From Phytophthora sp. 'mugwort' (taxonomy: Eukaryota; Oomycota; Peronosporomycetes; Peronosporales; Peronosporaceae), in assembly GCA_033558025.1 (NCBI GenBank), contig JAUCEF010000017.1, positions 2,480,001 to 2,544,000 of the forward strand: DNA of 64,000 nucleotides, given 5' to 3'. The stretch's first letter is position 1. Each line of letters opens with the position of its first letter. The translations under genes and the position numbers were made by a program. Below, one piece after another: positions 1 to 11,353 of this stretch. A model generated the notes under the pieces. It was not told the DNA's origin. It did not search any database and saw only the letters and a program-made list of their open reading frames with translations.

Positions 1-156
1 CTCGGCCACCACGAAGTAGGCCGAGAAGAGCCGCATGTCGAGCTCCATTGGGCGCGCCGAGTCGTCCGGTGGGCCATATGAGTGAGGCCACGCGCCGATG
101 TGCAGTTCTGCAGAACCGGAGAAGCCGAAGCCCGGGCCGCGGCGGTAAATCGGCAT
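1..156 (-). CDS. 5' end of an unidentified gene (partial)
   Basis: An ATG on the minus strand at 154-156 opens a frame that stays open for 52 codons to the window edge. The stretch is markedly GC-rich compared with the AT-rich DNA next to it, as host exons are elsewhere in this window. The visible N-terminus is rich in Gly, Pro and aromatic residues (it begins MPIYRRGPGFGF) and ends in a hydrophobic run (LFSAYFVVAE). An in-frame stop lies just upstream of the ATG, which supports this start. I do not recognise the family from 52 residues. It is probably the last host gene before the transposon-rich block. Confidence 0.55.
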   Translation of the reverse strand, partial: MPIYRRGPGFGFSGSAELHIGAWPHSYGPPDDSARPMELDMRLFSAYFVVAE

Positions 157-1323
157 TGTATGTTTAATTCAATGGGATGCGACGGGGTCTGCAAGGGGGC
201 TTGCGCTTTATCTGCGAAGATGCGAATTGTCAGTGGATAAGTTAAAGGCATTGGTGCGGGGCTGCACGGCGCCGTGGACACGTACTGTCGCTCACTGCTT
301 TGTATCCTTGGGATCCGCTTCGTGCTTGGTGCAGCGTTCCGTTTCGCCAGGTTTTTCGATTGTGAGCTGCCGTCGTGTTGAAGCCTGCATCAGAGTTTTG
401 CACCCGCCAAAGCTGATATTAACTGATGCAATGATTTCGCGAACAAAATTTTACGCACTACAAGGTGTTTTGATATTCAAATCCACTTAAAGCCAAAACT
501 AACTGTGTGTTGTGATTGTGAACACCGTTTGAAGGGTATGCAACCGGTTATCTGTAGCGGGCTAGGTGTATCTGAGCTGCTGTTAAGTTCGGTAAGGAGT
601 CCCAAATGGAGCCAAAGAAAAGGCATTAGAGGGTGGTCCTGATTGGATTTTTAATTGGTCTGCCCAATCGTCACCTGCCAACGTCGGGTCAAAAACCAGG
701 GGATCCATGATCCCTGCCGCAAGGCCTGCGCGGTTGAATGAACCCGGGCGCAGGCGGGACGCGCCCGGACGGCGGCCTTACCACCGCGCGGACGCTGCTC
801 TGGCCAAGAGCCGGTGGTCAACACGATGTGGCGCGCACGCATGTCTTAGCGCGCGTGTGGAGGCGCTTTTTGGTCCATCCATGATACTGGAGACTATTTT
901 TGTTTACGGTTGAGAATGCAGTTGACGCTTATGGCACACGGATGCTTGTATTTGTATGCGCAAGGAGAACAGATCGTTACAGTACACAACAATCTGATTT
1001 GATCGAACCGATCGGATCACATTCTATGAATACTGGTTTCGTATCGATACCTGATGCTTGAATTTGAGGCGGGCTGTGATTTTTTTACGAAGGCGTACTG
1101 TAGGCATGCCGTCCACTTTGCTGTTACAGTACTACTAAAGCGGAATACCGCTCGCTTTGCCTTACAGTTCGCGGTGCGGTTCCGTGCTGAAGGAACGCTT
1201 GCACATAGGTAGTTAAAGCGTGCCGTATTAACTGATTGGTCAAACTGTGGGCCATATTTCAACGTCAGCAACATGCCATTGATGGCATCCAGCCCGAAAT
1301 TAAGCGAGCTTACGTTGAGCTTC
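157..1323. other. Intergenic DNA, no gene recognised
   Basis: AT-rich DNA upstream of the partial gene. It should hold that gene's promoter, but I see no clear oomycete initiator. Short open frames on both strands show no recognisable domain. Confidence 0.5.
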
Positions 1324-1404
1324 AGCGTTGTCGATATATTGGCTGATATCAGCCTTCTCACGATGTGCGCCCCGCCGCATATCAGCCAATATATCGACAG
1401 CGTT
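1324..1404. repeat. 69-bp foldback flanked by 6-bp direct repeats
   Basis: Two 20-bp arms (1330-1349 and 1379-1398) are perfect inverted copies of GTCGATATATTGGCTGATAT around a 29-nt spacer. The palindrome is bounded on both sides by AGCGTT (1324-1329 and 1399-1404), which looks like a target-site duplication. This is the anatomy of a very small miniature inverted-repeat element, although a replication-derived palindrome is also possible. It is too small to encode anything. Confidence 0.7.
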
Positions 1405-2925
1405 GATGCTGGCTGAAGTTAAGGAAATTAGGGGACGCCTTAGCTGCCATTTTACGGAGCAGCAATCAGAATCACACAAGCATCCATGATCAAAGGCAAT
1501 GGCTATTTGCCGCTTCAAGCACCGGTGCAAGCGATCGGCATTGTGGGCGAGAGCTCTTTTCGCCCACGAAATGCACGCCGTGCTAGCCGTAGCAAAACGC
1601 ACACAATGCTTCTTGGTTTAGGTCCAGCTTGCCTACGTCACGTTGGTTGTCTATTAAACGTTAGTGGAGGCGTTAGTAGCGCATATGATCATCATACAGA
1701 GCAGACTTGTACATGTCATAATAATTTTATAGATCTTTCTATGGGTAGTCCAAGAAAACGCCTGGGTCACCGGGATTAATCTATATTGGAAAATAATCTC
1801 ACACCTTAAATAATCTCATAGATTAATTGATGTGTGAAAGAAATCAAGTGAAAAATAATCTTTTTGTAGTGCTTTTGTCGTTTTCGTTGGCGCTGTGGTT
1901 GATTTATAGCTAGCTGAGCGCCGCCGCCTACGCGGCGGTGGGTTTAGTTTTGGTCCCAGTATATTGAAAGCCCGACGGAGCGCAATGGAGGCGGGCCGGC
2001 CCACATGAAAACATATATTTTGATTTTCAACCAATCGTTTAATTTGATTTCCACCAATGGCCGCCTTCGGCGAAAGCGTTTTAGCGAATGAGGGCCGCCT
2101 TCGCTGCGCTCGGCAGCCAATGCGATTGCGTCTAGAATCACGTTGTAACGTGACAGACAGACGGACGGACGGAGCGACGCTAGCGTTGAGTTTTAGGATA
2201 TCTTGAGCTCAATATAAATAACTTAGTGAAAAAGACAGTGCAATTCGACCATTTATATATCACAAGCCCGGATTTAGATCCCGATTTTTCTATCTGTCGT
2301 CGAATTGCGGGTTTGAAAACGCAATTCTGGCCGATTCACATCTCGTTCTAAAGATGCACCTTTACATACTAAGCGTGCAACGAACGTGACAACAACACTC
2401 GGACAGAGTAATTGGTGGATGCAGATCATCATCGAGCTAGTTGTGCATCAGTTTCCAACAACCTTGTTCGTGCACAAGTGCAGTATGTACTCTCAAGGCT
2501 TTAGGTGACGAGCCGTTTTTTCTTATTCACGTGAATGGTATTTGTATGCGTACGTTGGTGATATATTTGAATTGTTTAACGATTCGTTTACGAGGCCCAT
2601 TTGTACGAAGGCCAGTTCGAAAAGTGACAGAGCCGAGAAGTGTTTGTCGAACAACAGCAAGCATCTCTGAGCCGTAGTCATCAGCTCCACGGTGCAGGAG
2701 CAGCTAGTACGCACACAGACGAAGCTAAAGAGCCATCGCACAGCGCAAACAGAGCAATCTTAGAGCGTTAGCAGCCGGCGACATCTTTGCGTCCTTCAAG
2801 GGACTCACCGCCACCGAAGTGACCGTTTCAGCAGACAAGGAATAGCCGACATACGACAAACTAGGCACGTTTTAGCTCCTTTCGCGTGTTTATGTCATTG
2901 ATTTATTTGCTGGTCGAGATAGATC
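1405..2925. other. Intergenic DNA with short GC-rich palindromes and a GACG microsatellite
   Basis: No gene is recognised. At 1910-2130 there are several short GC-rich stem-forming motifs (for example CCGCC-TACGC-GGCGG), followed by a GACA/GACG tetranucleotide run near 2150-2175. Around 2520-2850 the plus strand has fairly open but interrupted frames of unknown origin. The stretch is probably old repeat material. Confidence 0.4.
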
Positions 2926-3156
2926 TAAGGCCCTGGTTTCTCCGTCGGTCTGGGAATATCCGAACTTTAAATTCGCCGACGCTGTTCCCTGATTGCTCGG
3001 TCTGGGAATATTATTGTGGATCTGCATACCATTTCAAAATCGCTCTCTGCATGTGCTTTGCCTTCACTGGTGTCGTTGTGTGTTGGAAATTAGTTGTGAC
3101 GCTATGCAAGCACCCACACGCTCTAAGGAGCTGTTTTTGTCTCCCAAAACACCTGC

Positions 3157-4170
3157 ATGGAGCAATTACCAGCCGCCACCTCCCCCGCCACCTCCCCTCC
3201 TCTTACCCCACACGCGCGCCAAGGCACTGCCAACGCAACGTGTACGCCGGCCACGACCCCGACGAGCAGGCGACATCGGCTACACCCAAGTCGCAGGCGA
3301 AGCGTGGACGCCCTTCGAGAGGAGAACAAGAGGTGTGGACGAAGGAGGCAATAGAGACGCTATTCACGGTTTTAATTTTACTAGGCTTCTGATACTTTTG
3401 TGTTTCTTTCTGCTCTCTTAGATACGTCACTGCGAAAGAGGATTCACTCGTGCTCGTAACCACGTTGAGGTCGGCGCTGCCTGGGTGCTTGTCGCCACTT
3501 TGCTGAGCAAAGCAGAAGAGAAAACTTTCACCGTCACTCAATGCAAAGACAAGGTAAATAAATACCCAAGAAAGGATTGGTTATATATATAAAATAACAG
3601 TGGATGAGTGATTATGGTTATTACGCATGTATGCTTAAAAAAAGATCAAATGGCTTAAGAAAAAATGGTCACTTTACCGTGCCGATCGGAGTGCTACTGG
3701 CAACGTGCCGAAAGCGACACCTCCATCGTGTCTAGATCTGATGCTTGAGCACTGGGCCCCAAACCCAGGCATTCGGAACACGTCACTATGTGAAGGCAGC
3801 CTTTATCACGGAGCTGATGTAGAGAGTGATAGCAATGCGTCGCTCGATGAAGAATTGCCTGTGACGAATCGCAACAGGCGACAAAAGACGAACGGAGAGT
3901 GTGTCGAGGAAGCTGTGCAAGTTTGTATACTATTATTATTTTTTATTTTGTGTGTGTTCAAACAGAAGCCAACTAAACATCTATCGCTGCGTACTAGGCC
4001 TACGTGCACTAGCCGATGGCATCAAGGCTGTTGCAGAAGCTATGAAGGGAAAAGATTCTGCATCTACCGATTCCACCCTCTCTCACGATGTGGTCGCGTC
4101 GATTGCGCGCCCAGAAGACGCATTGAAGCAGCAGACTGCAGCTATCAAAGAGCTCATCATGACACTTTAA
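3157..4170 (+). pseudogene. Harbinger 1 Myb/SANT-like DNA-binding partner protein
   Basis: In Harbinger elements this partner protein binds DNA and helps the transposase. The core reads through four exons with clean phases: up to 3368, 3422-3553, 3645-3898 and 3966-4170 (TAA). The spliced product contains a Myb/SANT-like block with the tryptophans WTKEAIETLF, AAWVLV and KKWSLYRADR, then an acidic linker and a C-terminal helix ending AAIKELIMTL. A basic AT-hook-like stretch (KRGRPSRG) precedes the domain. The N-terminal 40 codons from the ATG at 3157 are in a different frame from the rest, so one frameshift near 3265 breaks the gene. The third intron's donor (GTGTGT at 3899) is inferred from phase. 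Confidence 0.7.
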
Positions 4171-4178
4171 GGTGATCG

Positions 4179-5265
4179 CTAGCGTCTATTTGACTTACGG
4201 TAGAAAAGCCTAGCGAGATCGTCACGTTTAGCCCTACAAAAATCACGACTGTCGGCAGCCGACTCAATTTCCAACGTAACTTCGTGGTCTTCTCGCTCAT
4301 TGTGATTAACGGTATCATATTCAAGATCAATAAGAATGTTGTGCAACACAGACGCTAGAATGCATCTAGTGCAGTTAGTGCTGAACTTTGCTCTACTTGG
4401 CGTCTAATAAGACGAAAACCTCTGCTTCAGCATCCAAAAGCACACTCGATAGCCATTCGAGAAGCACTGTGGATGCAATTGCAGCATTCTTGAATACATG
4501 AGAGCTCGCCTCCTTCCTCACGAGAATATAAGGCGTGAGAAGCTCGCAGCTGAGTGTGTATCCAGCGTCTGCAATAAAATGACATCCACGAGGGAGTATT
4601 TGTTGTACGAGTTTGGACGCGTTCCAGGTTTTCTTCTCGCTATAGGACCCCGGACGCATATCATAGTGCATGAATCGACGGCGAGAGTCGCACACAGCTT
4701 GCATATTAATCGTGGGATATTTGCAATACTATTCGGCAGGACATGATATCTCGAAGAGAGAGCCATCTACCGCTCCACACACATACAGGAAACCACGAAC
4801 TGCAGCGAAACCATTCATAATCTGCTTCCATTCTTCTTCACCTGATGGCATTCGGATGTAGACATCAGCTTGTTCACAAACAGTTTTCAAAAGTTCCTTA
4901 ATTGGTACAACTGCATGGGGCTTCGAGATGCTAAGCGCAAGCCCAGCATCTTTCATGCTACCAGACGACGTTAGGTATAGCAGCAGTAAACCCATCTTCT
5001 TCTCAAACGAGTGGTCACGGCCTTGAAGGAGACTTGGTGGTGCATGGGGTCGGAACAACGCACAGATGCGCCCAAAATTGTTCTGCGAGCAGCGCAGATT
5101 GTTGCGAAACCATCCATCGAAACGAGGAGACGCCAACAGTGAGTCGAAGTCAAGGTTGATCATAGTCAGCTGCATTTCATTCTCCGCCCTTAGTCGCGCC
5201 GTGGAGGCTGCAGTTACAGCTGCGCAAACGACAACCAAACGTATGAGGGCAACAGCGTCATCTTA
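4179..5265 (-). pseudogene. Harbinger 1 DDE transposase, broken
   Basis: A DDE_Tnp_4-type nuclease that would cut and join the element ends. The N-terminal part (5238 down to 4729) carries FRNNLRCSQNNF, then YIRMPSGEEEW and the first catalytic Asp in CGAVDGSLF. After a frame change the second Asp lies in CHFIADAGY, followed by LLTPY (about 4530-4620). The C-terminal tail has the family signature VLHNILID and runs to a stop at 4179-4181. At least two frameshifts or stops separate these blocks. The 3' end lies 8 bp beyond the stop of the convergent Myb-like gene. The original start codon is uncertain. Confidence 0.8.
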
Positions 5266-5452
5266 GTCTGATTGTGCCATGGCGGTGGTTTACCTCTCGC
5301 AATCGATGCCTATCTGGGAATAAAATCCTCGATTTATTCCCATCCCCATCGGGGTGGAAATAAATGGCTCGTCGGGGAAAGAAAATGCTGGCCAATTAAA
5401 ACGTTTTCTGATATTCCCAGACCCAGACACCGACGGAGGAACCAGGGCCTAA

Positions 5453-5973
5453 GGCCTTAAAATGGAGCGACGAAAAATCTGGAAAGCACAATAATGACTG
5501 CCCTAACAATCGCCACACTGTGAGCTAAATCCTGCCACGAGATTCTTAATGAGTGACAAAATACCAAAAACACTCGGAACTTTTGCGCTACACACTGCAG
5601 AAGCAGCACTCACACCCGGTTGATAAACAGAGCTGCATCAGCAGCATCGATCTTGAGATCATCGAGACCTCCACGTGGCAGCGTGTGATAGGTAGTTTTT
5701 TTAACAAATAAATTTGACGGCGTCTTTCAGTTTAGATAGTTTAGATATTTCTACCCATGAAAAATGCTGGCGTCCATGACACGCACGGGGCCGCTGTCGC
5801 CCAAGAAGCTCGTCGCGCCGCTGACATGTCCAGACACGGATTAAAATTCCAATTTAGCACGCAACTGTCTCCTTCCTACCTCTGAATTTATTGAGAGTTA
5901 CGAGATTTTTGTCTCGAGTGGAGACTATTTCGCGAAGCAGTACAAGATTTACAGAATCTACAAGAAGAGAGCA
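5453..5973. other. Intergenic DNA, no gene recognised
   Basis: About 500 bp between the Harbinger end and the next coding-like stretch. I see no motif or repeat worth naming. Confidence 0.4.
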
Positions 5974-6745
5974 ATGATCGCTACGTTTTCGATGGATTTT
6001 AATTGGAAGACAGATATTATCTCTGACGCTCCAGCTCTACGTTTCCGCAATGCGTTCATCGACGTTGCTGGCTTTCGTGGAGTAGTCAAAATACCCACAG
6101 ATATGCATCATCTGCATGTCGGTCTCCAGTCAACGACCATTTTGCAGTTTATTGAAGACGGCGTTCATGCCGAGTGGGAAACACAACGCTCCCCCCCCCC
6201 CCGACCAGTACACTTTTGAGCCCACTGGCTACTTGTCCAAGTAGAAGTTCAAGAAGGAGAAGGCATACACTTCCACATCTGAATACTGGATGCAGGCCGG
6301 CAACCGGGAGTCGGCTGTGCTCAGGGATCACGGGCGAGTTGTTGCATACATACCGCCGTGTGTAAAACAGTGCTTCAAGGTGTGGGTGTCTTTCCGAAAG
6401 AGCTCACGAAGTAGCTAGTGGGCGGATAAGGTCGACTCCTTCAACAGAACGTTGGAGACAACTTTGACCGGCGTGCTAATTCAACGGCCGGGCGACGTGG
6501 ATTGCCTAAACAACTTAATTAATCACGCTGTACTGTTGGTGTACAAACCGGGGATACAAGATAATGGCCAATGGGGCGCCGTGTTTGGGATCATCGTCGG
6601 GCGTGCTGCCGACAGAATGGACTCGTTGAAGTACGTGACCAAAGCAACTTTTGGATCTAGGCGAGGATCTGTCGAGGCATGGCATCACGTGCTTTCGGCT
6701 CTCTGCCCAATGAACGACTCTGTTTGGGATCCAGAGTTCTTTTGA
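5974..6745 (+). pseudogene. Unidentified broken coding region
   Basis: An ATG at 5974 opens about 70 codons up to a 12-C homopolymer (6191-6202). One frame change there leads into further open sequence with aromatic-rich, protein-like composition (YTFEPTGYLSK, SEYWMQAGNRES) broken by two stops. A third block, 6452-6745, ends in EAWHHVLSALCPMNDSVWDPEFF. The three blocks probably come from one ancestral ORF of about 250 codons. I do not recognise the family, and it could be part of an unlisted transposon. An AATAAA-like signal lies at about 6957. Confidence 0.35.
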
Positions 6746-8329
6746 AGGCGAGAAGGCGAGTTTCATGACCTCACTGAACCTTGAAGACGGCTCACGTGAA
6801 AGCGCAAGCTGGAGCTCGAGCGAAGCATGATAAGCGACGAAGCGCATCGCGATGATGGCGAGAGTGCGACTGCACAAGAAACAGAGGCTGAAGCCAACGA
6901 AGAAGAAAGCTAGGACGACAACAACTACGTTCATATATATGATCGAGATTGTCTTCAAATAAAGTTTTTTTGCTCCACCTTTTGTGCGGTCCCGGTTCTC
7001 CTAGCACTGCAATCCCTTTAAGAATAATACAACACCCTTCTTACACATACGTGCAGTATTTTGCAGAAAGACAACATGCTAAGGTCATGTTGAGGTTCAT
7101 TTTTGCGGCCACCATTTCACATTTACTTCATGCAGCCCCCAGCTCCCCACTACCGAATTTGGGCAATCTCAAAGCGCTAGATGTGTCTCCATGTACAGTG
7201 TTTTAACGTCCTCAGAACCAAGTCTAGCGTAGCATTGATTGTTTGGAATTACATATACTATGTTTTGTCAAAGTGACTGCAGTTCAAATTCATACACCAC
7301 TTATTCTGAAATGCAGCCCCAGCTCTCAGATTCATTTTGACTACTTCTCTGTTCCACTAGACTATGGTCTTTTGGGTCTCGTAATTGTTTCTCTTGATGC
7401 AGACCGAGTTCACTGAGTCTGAAACCAGCCTCACAAAGCTCAAAACCTGGAGCGGGTAGTTCTCCACTCGTTTGTTGGTGTTTTAGCGGCACAAGCGGGC
7501 GCTAAGTGCGCTCTTCGCAGCCATGCAATAAGGTTATGTTTTGCAATTTCATTTAATAATTAGCGATATTAGACCGGCAGGTTATGACGAGATGCTCCGA
7601 CAGGCGTGCTTTCACTCTACCTTGTCTAAATACCAATACAAGCTGTTTTAGAGGCGTTTGAAGGTCTCTTTAGCAGCGAGGTTTTTCTCTGCTATCGTCA
7701 ATATATTAACCAATCAGCAATTGGATAAATATTAATGAGTCAAAATATACTGTTGATACTGGGAATTCCGAAGAATGAGGGATGGACAGCCCTCAACGGA
7801 TTAATTCCACCGTACTGCGTGCGCGTAACCTCGGTCAACATGAGGCTTCAAGTAACATTCGTGCCACTTGGGCAATGGGCAGAGCAGCATGATAGAAGTT
7901 CACCTCTCGGTTTGGTTCTGATTGTGATTGGAATCGCAGCATGATAGAAGTTGACCTCTCGGTTTGGTTCTGGTTGTGATTGGAACTTACTAGTATCTTC
8001 ATTTGCACATGTTTGCGGTGATGGTGAAGCGGGACGCTGATTCGAATTTGAGGAAGTAACGGTGCCGAAGGACCAAGTCGGTGCAACTGAACAGCCACAA
8101 GGGAGGAAGCGATGCAACGGAGGGTTCGCTTATGGATAGCGTTAGTAGAGAGCTAAAAAAAAAGGCAGCGTCATGCTGATTGAATGCGGAAATACCGGTC
8201 TGACCGAAAGCAGAAGCCACCTGTCATGCGTAGCAAAGCAACCAAAATGAAAATATTGTATTCCCAGCGTAAGTCGCAAACGACCTAGTGGCGCTTTAAT
8301 CGCTTGTCAGCTGGTTCAATGCCTTGATG
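6746..8329. other. Gene-free DNA with one tandem duplication
   Basis: Apart from a 52-bp tandem duplication (annotated separately) I find no gene. A short GCAGCCCC(C)AGCTC motif occurs near 7130 and 7311, which may mark a decayed repeat. Confidence 0.4.
7884..7987. repeat. Two-copy 52-bp tandem duplication
   Basis: The unit starting GCAGCATGATAGAAGTT occurs at 7884-7935 and again at 7936-7987 with a few substitutions. It is a simple local duplication with no coding meaning that I can see. Confidence 0.9.
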
Positions 8330-9475
8330 CCTACGTTCACAACTTCTTTGCTAATCGCCAATGCCACCGGAGACGTGACACCCAGTAGTATTCCCTTTTC
8401 ACACGCGGTAACTTGTAGTTATTGCCGCTTTTGCTTTCGATCACTTTTGTATCACGTTTTGGAGGGTCACGAAGCATTTATCAATGGTCGTCGCAGGAAT
8501 ATTTAAAAAAAAACGCGTCGTTTACCGCGTCAATCAGACCGTCCAGGTTCTTGTTGTCCTTCTGATATTGGATCGACTGCAAAGATTGAAATATGCCGAG
8601 ATCCAATACGTTCATATTGGGGGATCTAGGCGGATGGCAAGTCACTTTGATTCGCCAGCCGTCGACTGAACAATATCTGAGCTCATGGGAGAAACGTGCG
8701 GGCCTGCGTTGTCTTGTTGTACCTGGATGATCCTTGATTTTCGACCTACAAGTATAAAGAATCAAGCGTTAGACCGAACAGTAATATATATCGTCAAGAT
8801 ACCATAACTTACCAGGCCATTTTTGTCGCACAGCTGGGATTTTTTTTTCCTTGAGCATTTTGACAGAAATTGCCCTTGTCATGTTAACATTCTTGATGAA
8901 AAATATTTCCCTTTTTCCTCTTCGTGTTCTTTTCTGTACACTTCTCGACAGTTGGTTAAATCCCTATCTTGCCATCAACTCTTTTTTTTCGATAATTGTA
9001 CCATGGCCGAGCAACTGCCGCTAAAGCATAACTTTTCCAATAGAGGGTGTCACCAATTGACAAAAGTAAAGCATAACTTTTCCAATAGGGGGTGCCAGAA
9101 TTGACAAAAGGCCCGATAAAATCGCATGTGGTTTCATCCCGAAATGGCATGTGATTTTCGGGCGAATGCCTGTCATTACGAAAGCACCCACCTCCAGAGG
9201 TGGTCGATTCGCGGAAAAGGAACGTCAAGAACCCTCCGTGCGACCTCCTCTGGAGAGAGATTTCTTTTGGGTGGGGGTTGCTGCTTCGCGGGGATAGCAG
9301 CGCGTCGACATCACCACGCAACTTCCACACATTATTGACCGACGTACGACAGACGGTGAACTTTATGCGGGCGGCATCGGTGGCCCCCTTCAGCAAACGA
9401 CCTCCCACGCTATGCTGCTGTGTCAGGAACAGCACCTTGATCCGTTTAGCAGGCCGAATGTCTTAAAAAGAGACA
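8330..9475 (-). pseudogene. Tc1/mariner-type transposase remnant
   Basis: Read from 9475 leftwards, the N-terminal helix-turn-helix region survives (GGRLLKGATDAARIKF, then RTSVNNVWKLRGDVDALL). A middle block reads MLKEKKIPAVRQKWPGK. The catalytic core keeps QQDNAGPHVSPMSS (second Asp) and, after a frameshift, PPRSPNMNVLDLGIFQSLQ (third acidic residue; the Asp of VLDLG is typical of mariner). A C-terminal tail resembling NNYKLPRVKREY extends to about 8340. Stops, frameshifts and a 45-bp internal duplication inactivate it. I found no convincing TIR pair, so element limits are not given. Confidence 0.75.
9023..9110. repeat. Two-copy 45-bp tandem duplication inside the mariner remnant
   Basis: AAAGCATAACTTTTCCAATA starts at 9023 and again at 9068; the 45-bp unit is repeated head to tail with a few changes. 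It lies in the decayed transposase sequence and arose after the element lost function. Confidence 0.9.
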
Positions 9476-9479
9476 GCGT

Positions 9480-10302
9480 GGCGAGGCAATATTGGCGAGA
9501 AAGGGCGAATGACGAACTGCTGGACGATAGCCCACAGCAACAAACGATTTAGTCGGTCGAAGCCCCTACCCCCTGGATAACATACTAACCAATTAAAAAT
9601 CCTGTGTGGTACACATAAAAACTTAAATGGCCATTTTCAGGTGGAATGGAAAAGTACCATCTGAATCAACATCACTAGCTCACTAAGCATGCCAACTATC
9701 CTCACTAGAGCGATTATGACGTAACTTGTTTTGGTGGGTTCGATTGTACGGAGTGCATCCAGCTCAGAGAACTGTCAGAAGGATCATAGATGACTGGGAC
9801 AACGCTTTGACGTATGTTCCTCACATCTGTCAAGCGTGTTTGGCAGACTTGCATCATGACACGTCCAGTTCATTCTTAACCGCGCTGCCCAAGCTCGGAA
9901 TTTACAGATAGGGATGTGACTGTTGCGGGTCTAAGTGCCTGCATTAGTCTACCCACAACGTACCAACCTCGATTTTATTAAAATGGGGTACATGTTGTCG
10001 TTGTAGTATGCCTCCTATCTACATTTCTAGCGCCGGGCCGCTGTTTGAGGGCAGCCAGCTGGCCAGAACGACGAACAGTAACTCTGCGGTTGACTAGTGT
10101 TGCTCGTCCGCTTCGATCCCTCGTTCTTCGAGTCGCCATGTCGTACAGGGTGTGTACACAGTACCAATTTCCACCAAAACTGACAAGGGTATGGGAGTGC
10201 ATAGCAATGGCCGATCCCTTGTTGGCATTCCGAGCGTCTCCATTCGTGCAATCAGTGTCTTCAGCTGCGCCGAGACAGGTAGATCTTCGACCGTCCTCTT
10301 TC
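9480..10302. other. No gene recognised
   Basis: Several overlapping open frames of 60-86 codons exist on both strands (10.0-10.3 kb), with no domain and no agreement on one coding strand. I treat them as chance frames. Confidence 0.4.
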
Positions 10303-10560
10303 TAAGGCCCAAGGCCCTAGTCCAAGTGAAAGCGCGCGCGCCAGCTCAATGCGACATCAGCAGGTTTAGGTTACAGTCCGGGCAGTGCTCTTAACTTGTC
10401 AAGTCGTTGTTCTCTGGCTAGTCCAAGTGCTGGTTTACGTGTAGCCACCAATTTAGATACCCACGTTGGTCTCCTACCACTCTCGTTCTAAATTCTACCA
10501 ACACCGCGCCATGGCGCCTCCGATCGCTGCCTTTGCTTCGCCTCCCGATCAGCAGCCGTC

Positions 10561-11331
10561 ATGGCCTCCATCACAAAAAATGCATCCGTAACGGGGCCGC
10601 AGCTCACGCCGGCGACACAGCCAAAACGGGCAAGGACAAGGCGAATCGCCGGCTCAAGTGGTCAAACACCATAGTTGCCGAGCTCCTCAGCCTGCGTTTC
10701 CACAACGACCAAGTGAAGGGCAGACTGGAGATTGCCGACACCTGCGTGAAAAAGGCGTTAATGTGGCAGCTATTTACCAGCATACTCTCTCAGTCGTTGG
10801 GCTTGGTAATTCATCAAGAGCAGGTAATGGTGTCACGGCTACATCTAAAAATTGCTATGGCTTCTCATGTGTTGCTCTCTGCATCGAATGAAGGTTTCTT
10901 CCAAGTACACGAAGTTGAAGTTCGTGTATCGAAAGGGAGAAACGTGAGATGAGGCGGACTGGGAACAACCCTCGCGAGCGAGAAATCGGCGAGGATCTAT
11001 GGTCCGTTTGAACGATGCATTTGCGCCGCACGAAGGCATCAGTGGCGACGTGCTGTTTGATACCGACACCACGCCGTCGAAAGCCAAGCAGCCAATTGTT
11101 CAGCTATCGTCTGCCATGCCGAGCGGCCTGGAAGCAATTGCAGCTTCCATGTGCGCCCCGATATCATTTGATGAACCCGTTGAAGACCTGGCACAAGCTG
11201 TGCTCCAGCAGGCGGTGTTGCTTCAGCAACAGTTTGAAGAGAACCAGCGCATCCTGCAAAAACAACTGGTCATTAGGCAGCAATTGGCGAAACAATGCAA
11301 CTATCCAGAATCTAGATCTGCATTAATGTGA
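10561..11331 (+). pseudogene. Harbinger 2 Myb/SANT-like partner protein, broken
   Basis: Partner DNA-binding protein of element 2. An ATG at 10561 starts a short N-terminus. After a frame change the Myb-like block reads LKWSNTIVAELLSLRF and continues to about 10820, where an intron-like GTAATG begins. A following block (KYTKLKFVYRKGE, DEADWEQ) and a long open C-terminal part (10999-11331) end in a Gln-rich helix (QQAVLLQQQFEENQRILQKQ). Exon borders are not fully resolved because of the frameshift and one stop. Confidence 0.6.
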
Positions 11332-11353
11332 TCTCATCTAATGCCACTGAAAC

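Larger units (their letters stand above)
2929..5449. mobile_element. PIF/Harbinger element 1 with TIRs and TAA target duplication
   Basis: The left end (2929 on) starts GGCCCTGGTTTCTCCGTCGG. The right end (up to 5449), read on the minus strand, starts GGCCCTGGTTCCTCCGTCGG. TAA lies outside both ends (2926-2928 and 5450-5452), the 3-bp duplication expected of PIF/Harbinger. A CGGTCTGGGAATAT block occurs in the left terminus and again at 2998-3011, and TGGGAATA-type blocks recur near the right end. These are probably subterminal transposase-binding sites. Inside are two convergent genes: a Myb/SANT-like DNA-binding protein on plus and the DDE transposase on minus, the usual two-gene layout of autonomous Harbingers. 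Confidence 0.9.

Noticed and set aside
3203..3541. Minus-strand open frame of 112 codons overlapping the Harbinger 1 Myb gene
   Set aside because: It is the antisense of exons 1-2 of the Myb-like gene, with no domain of its own.
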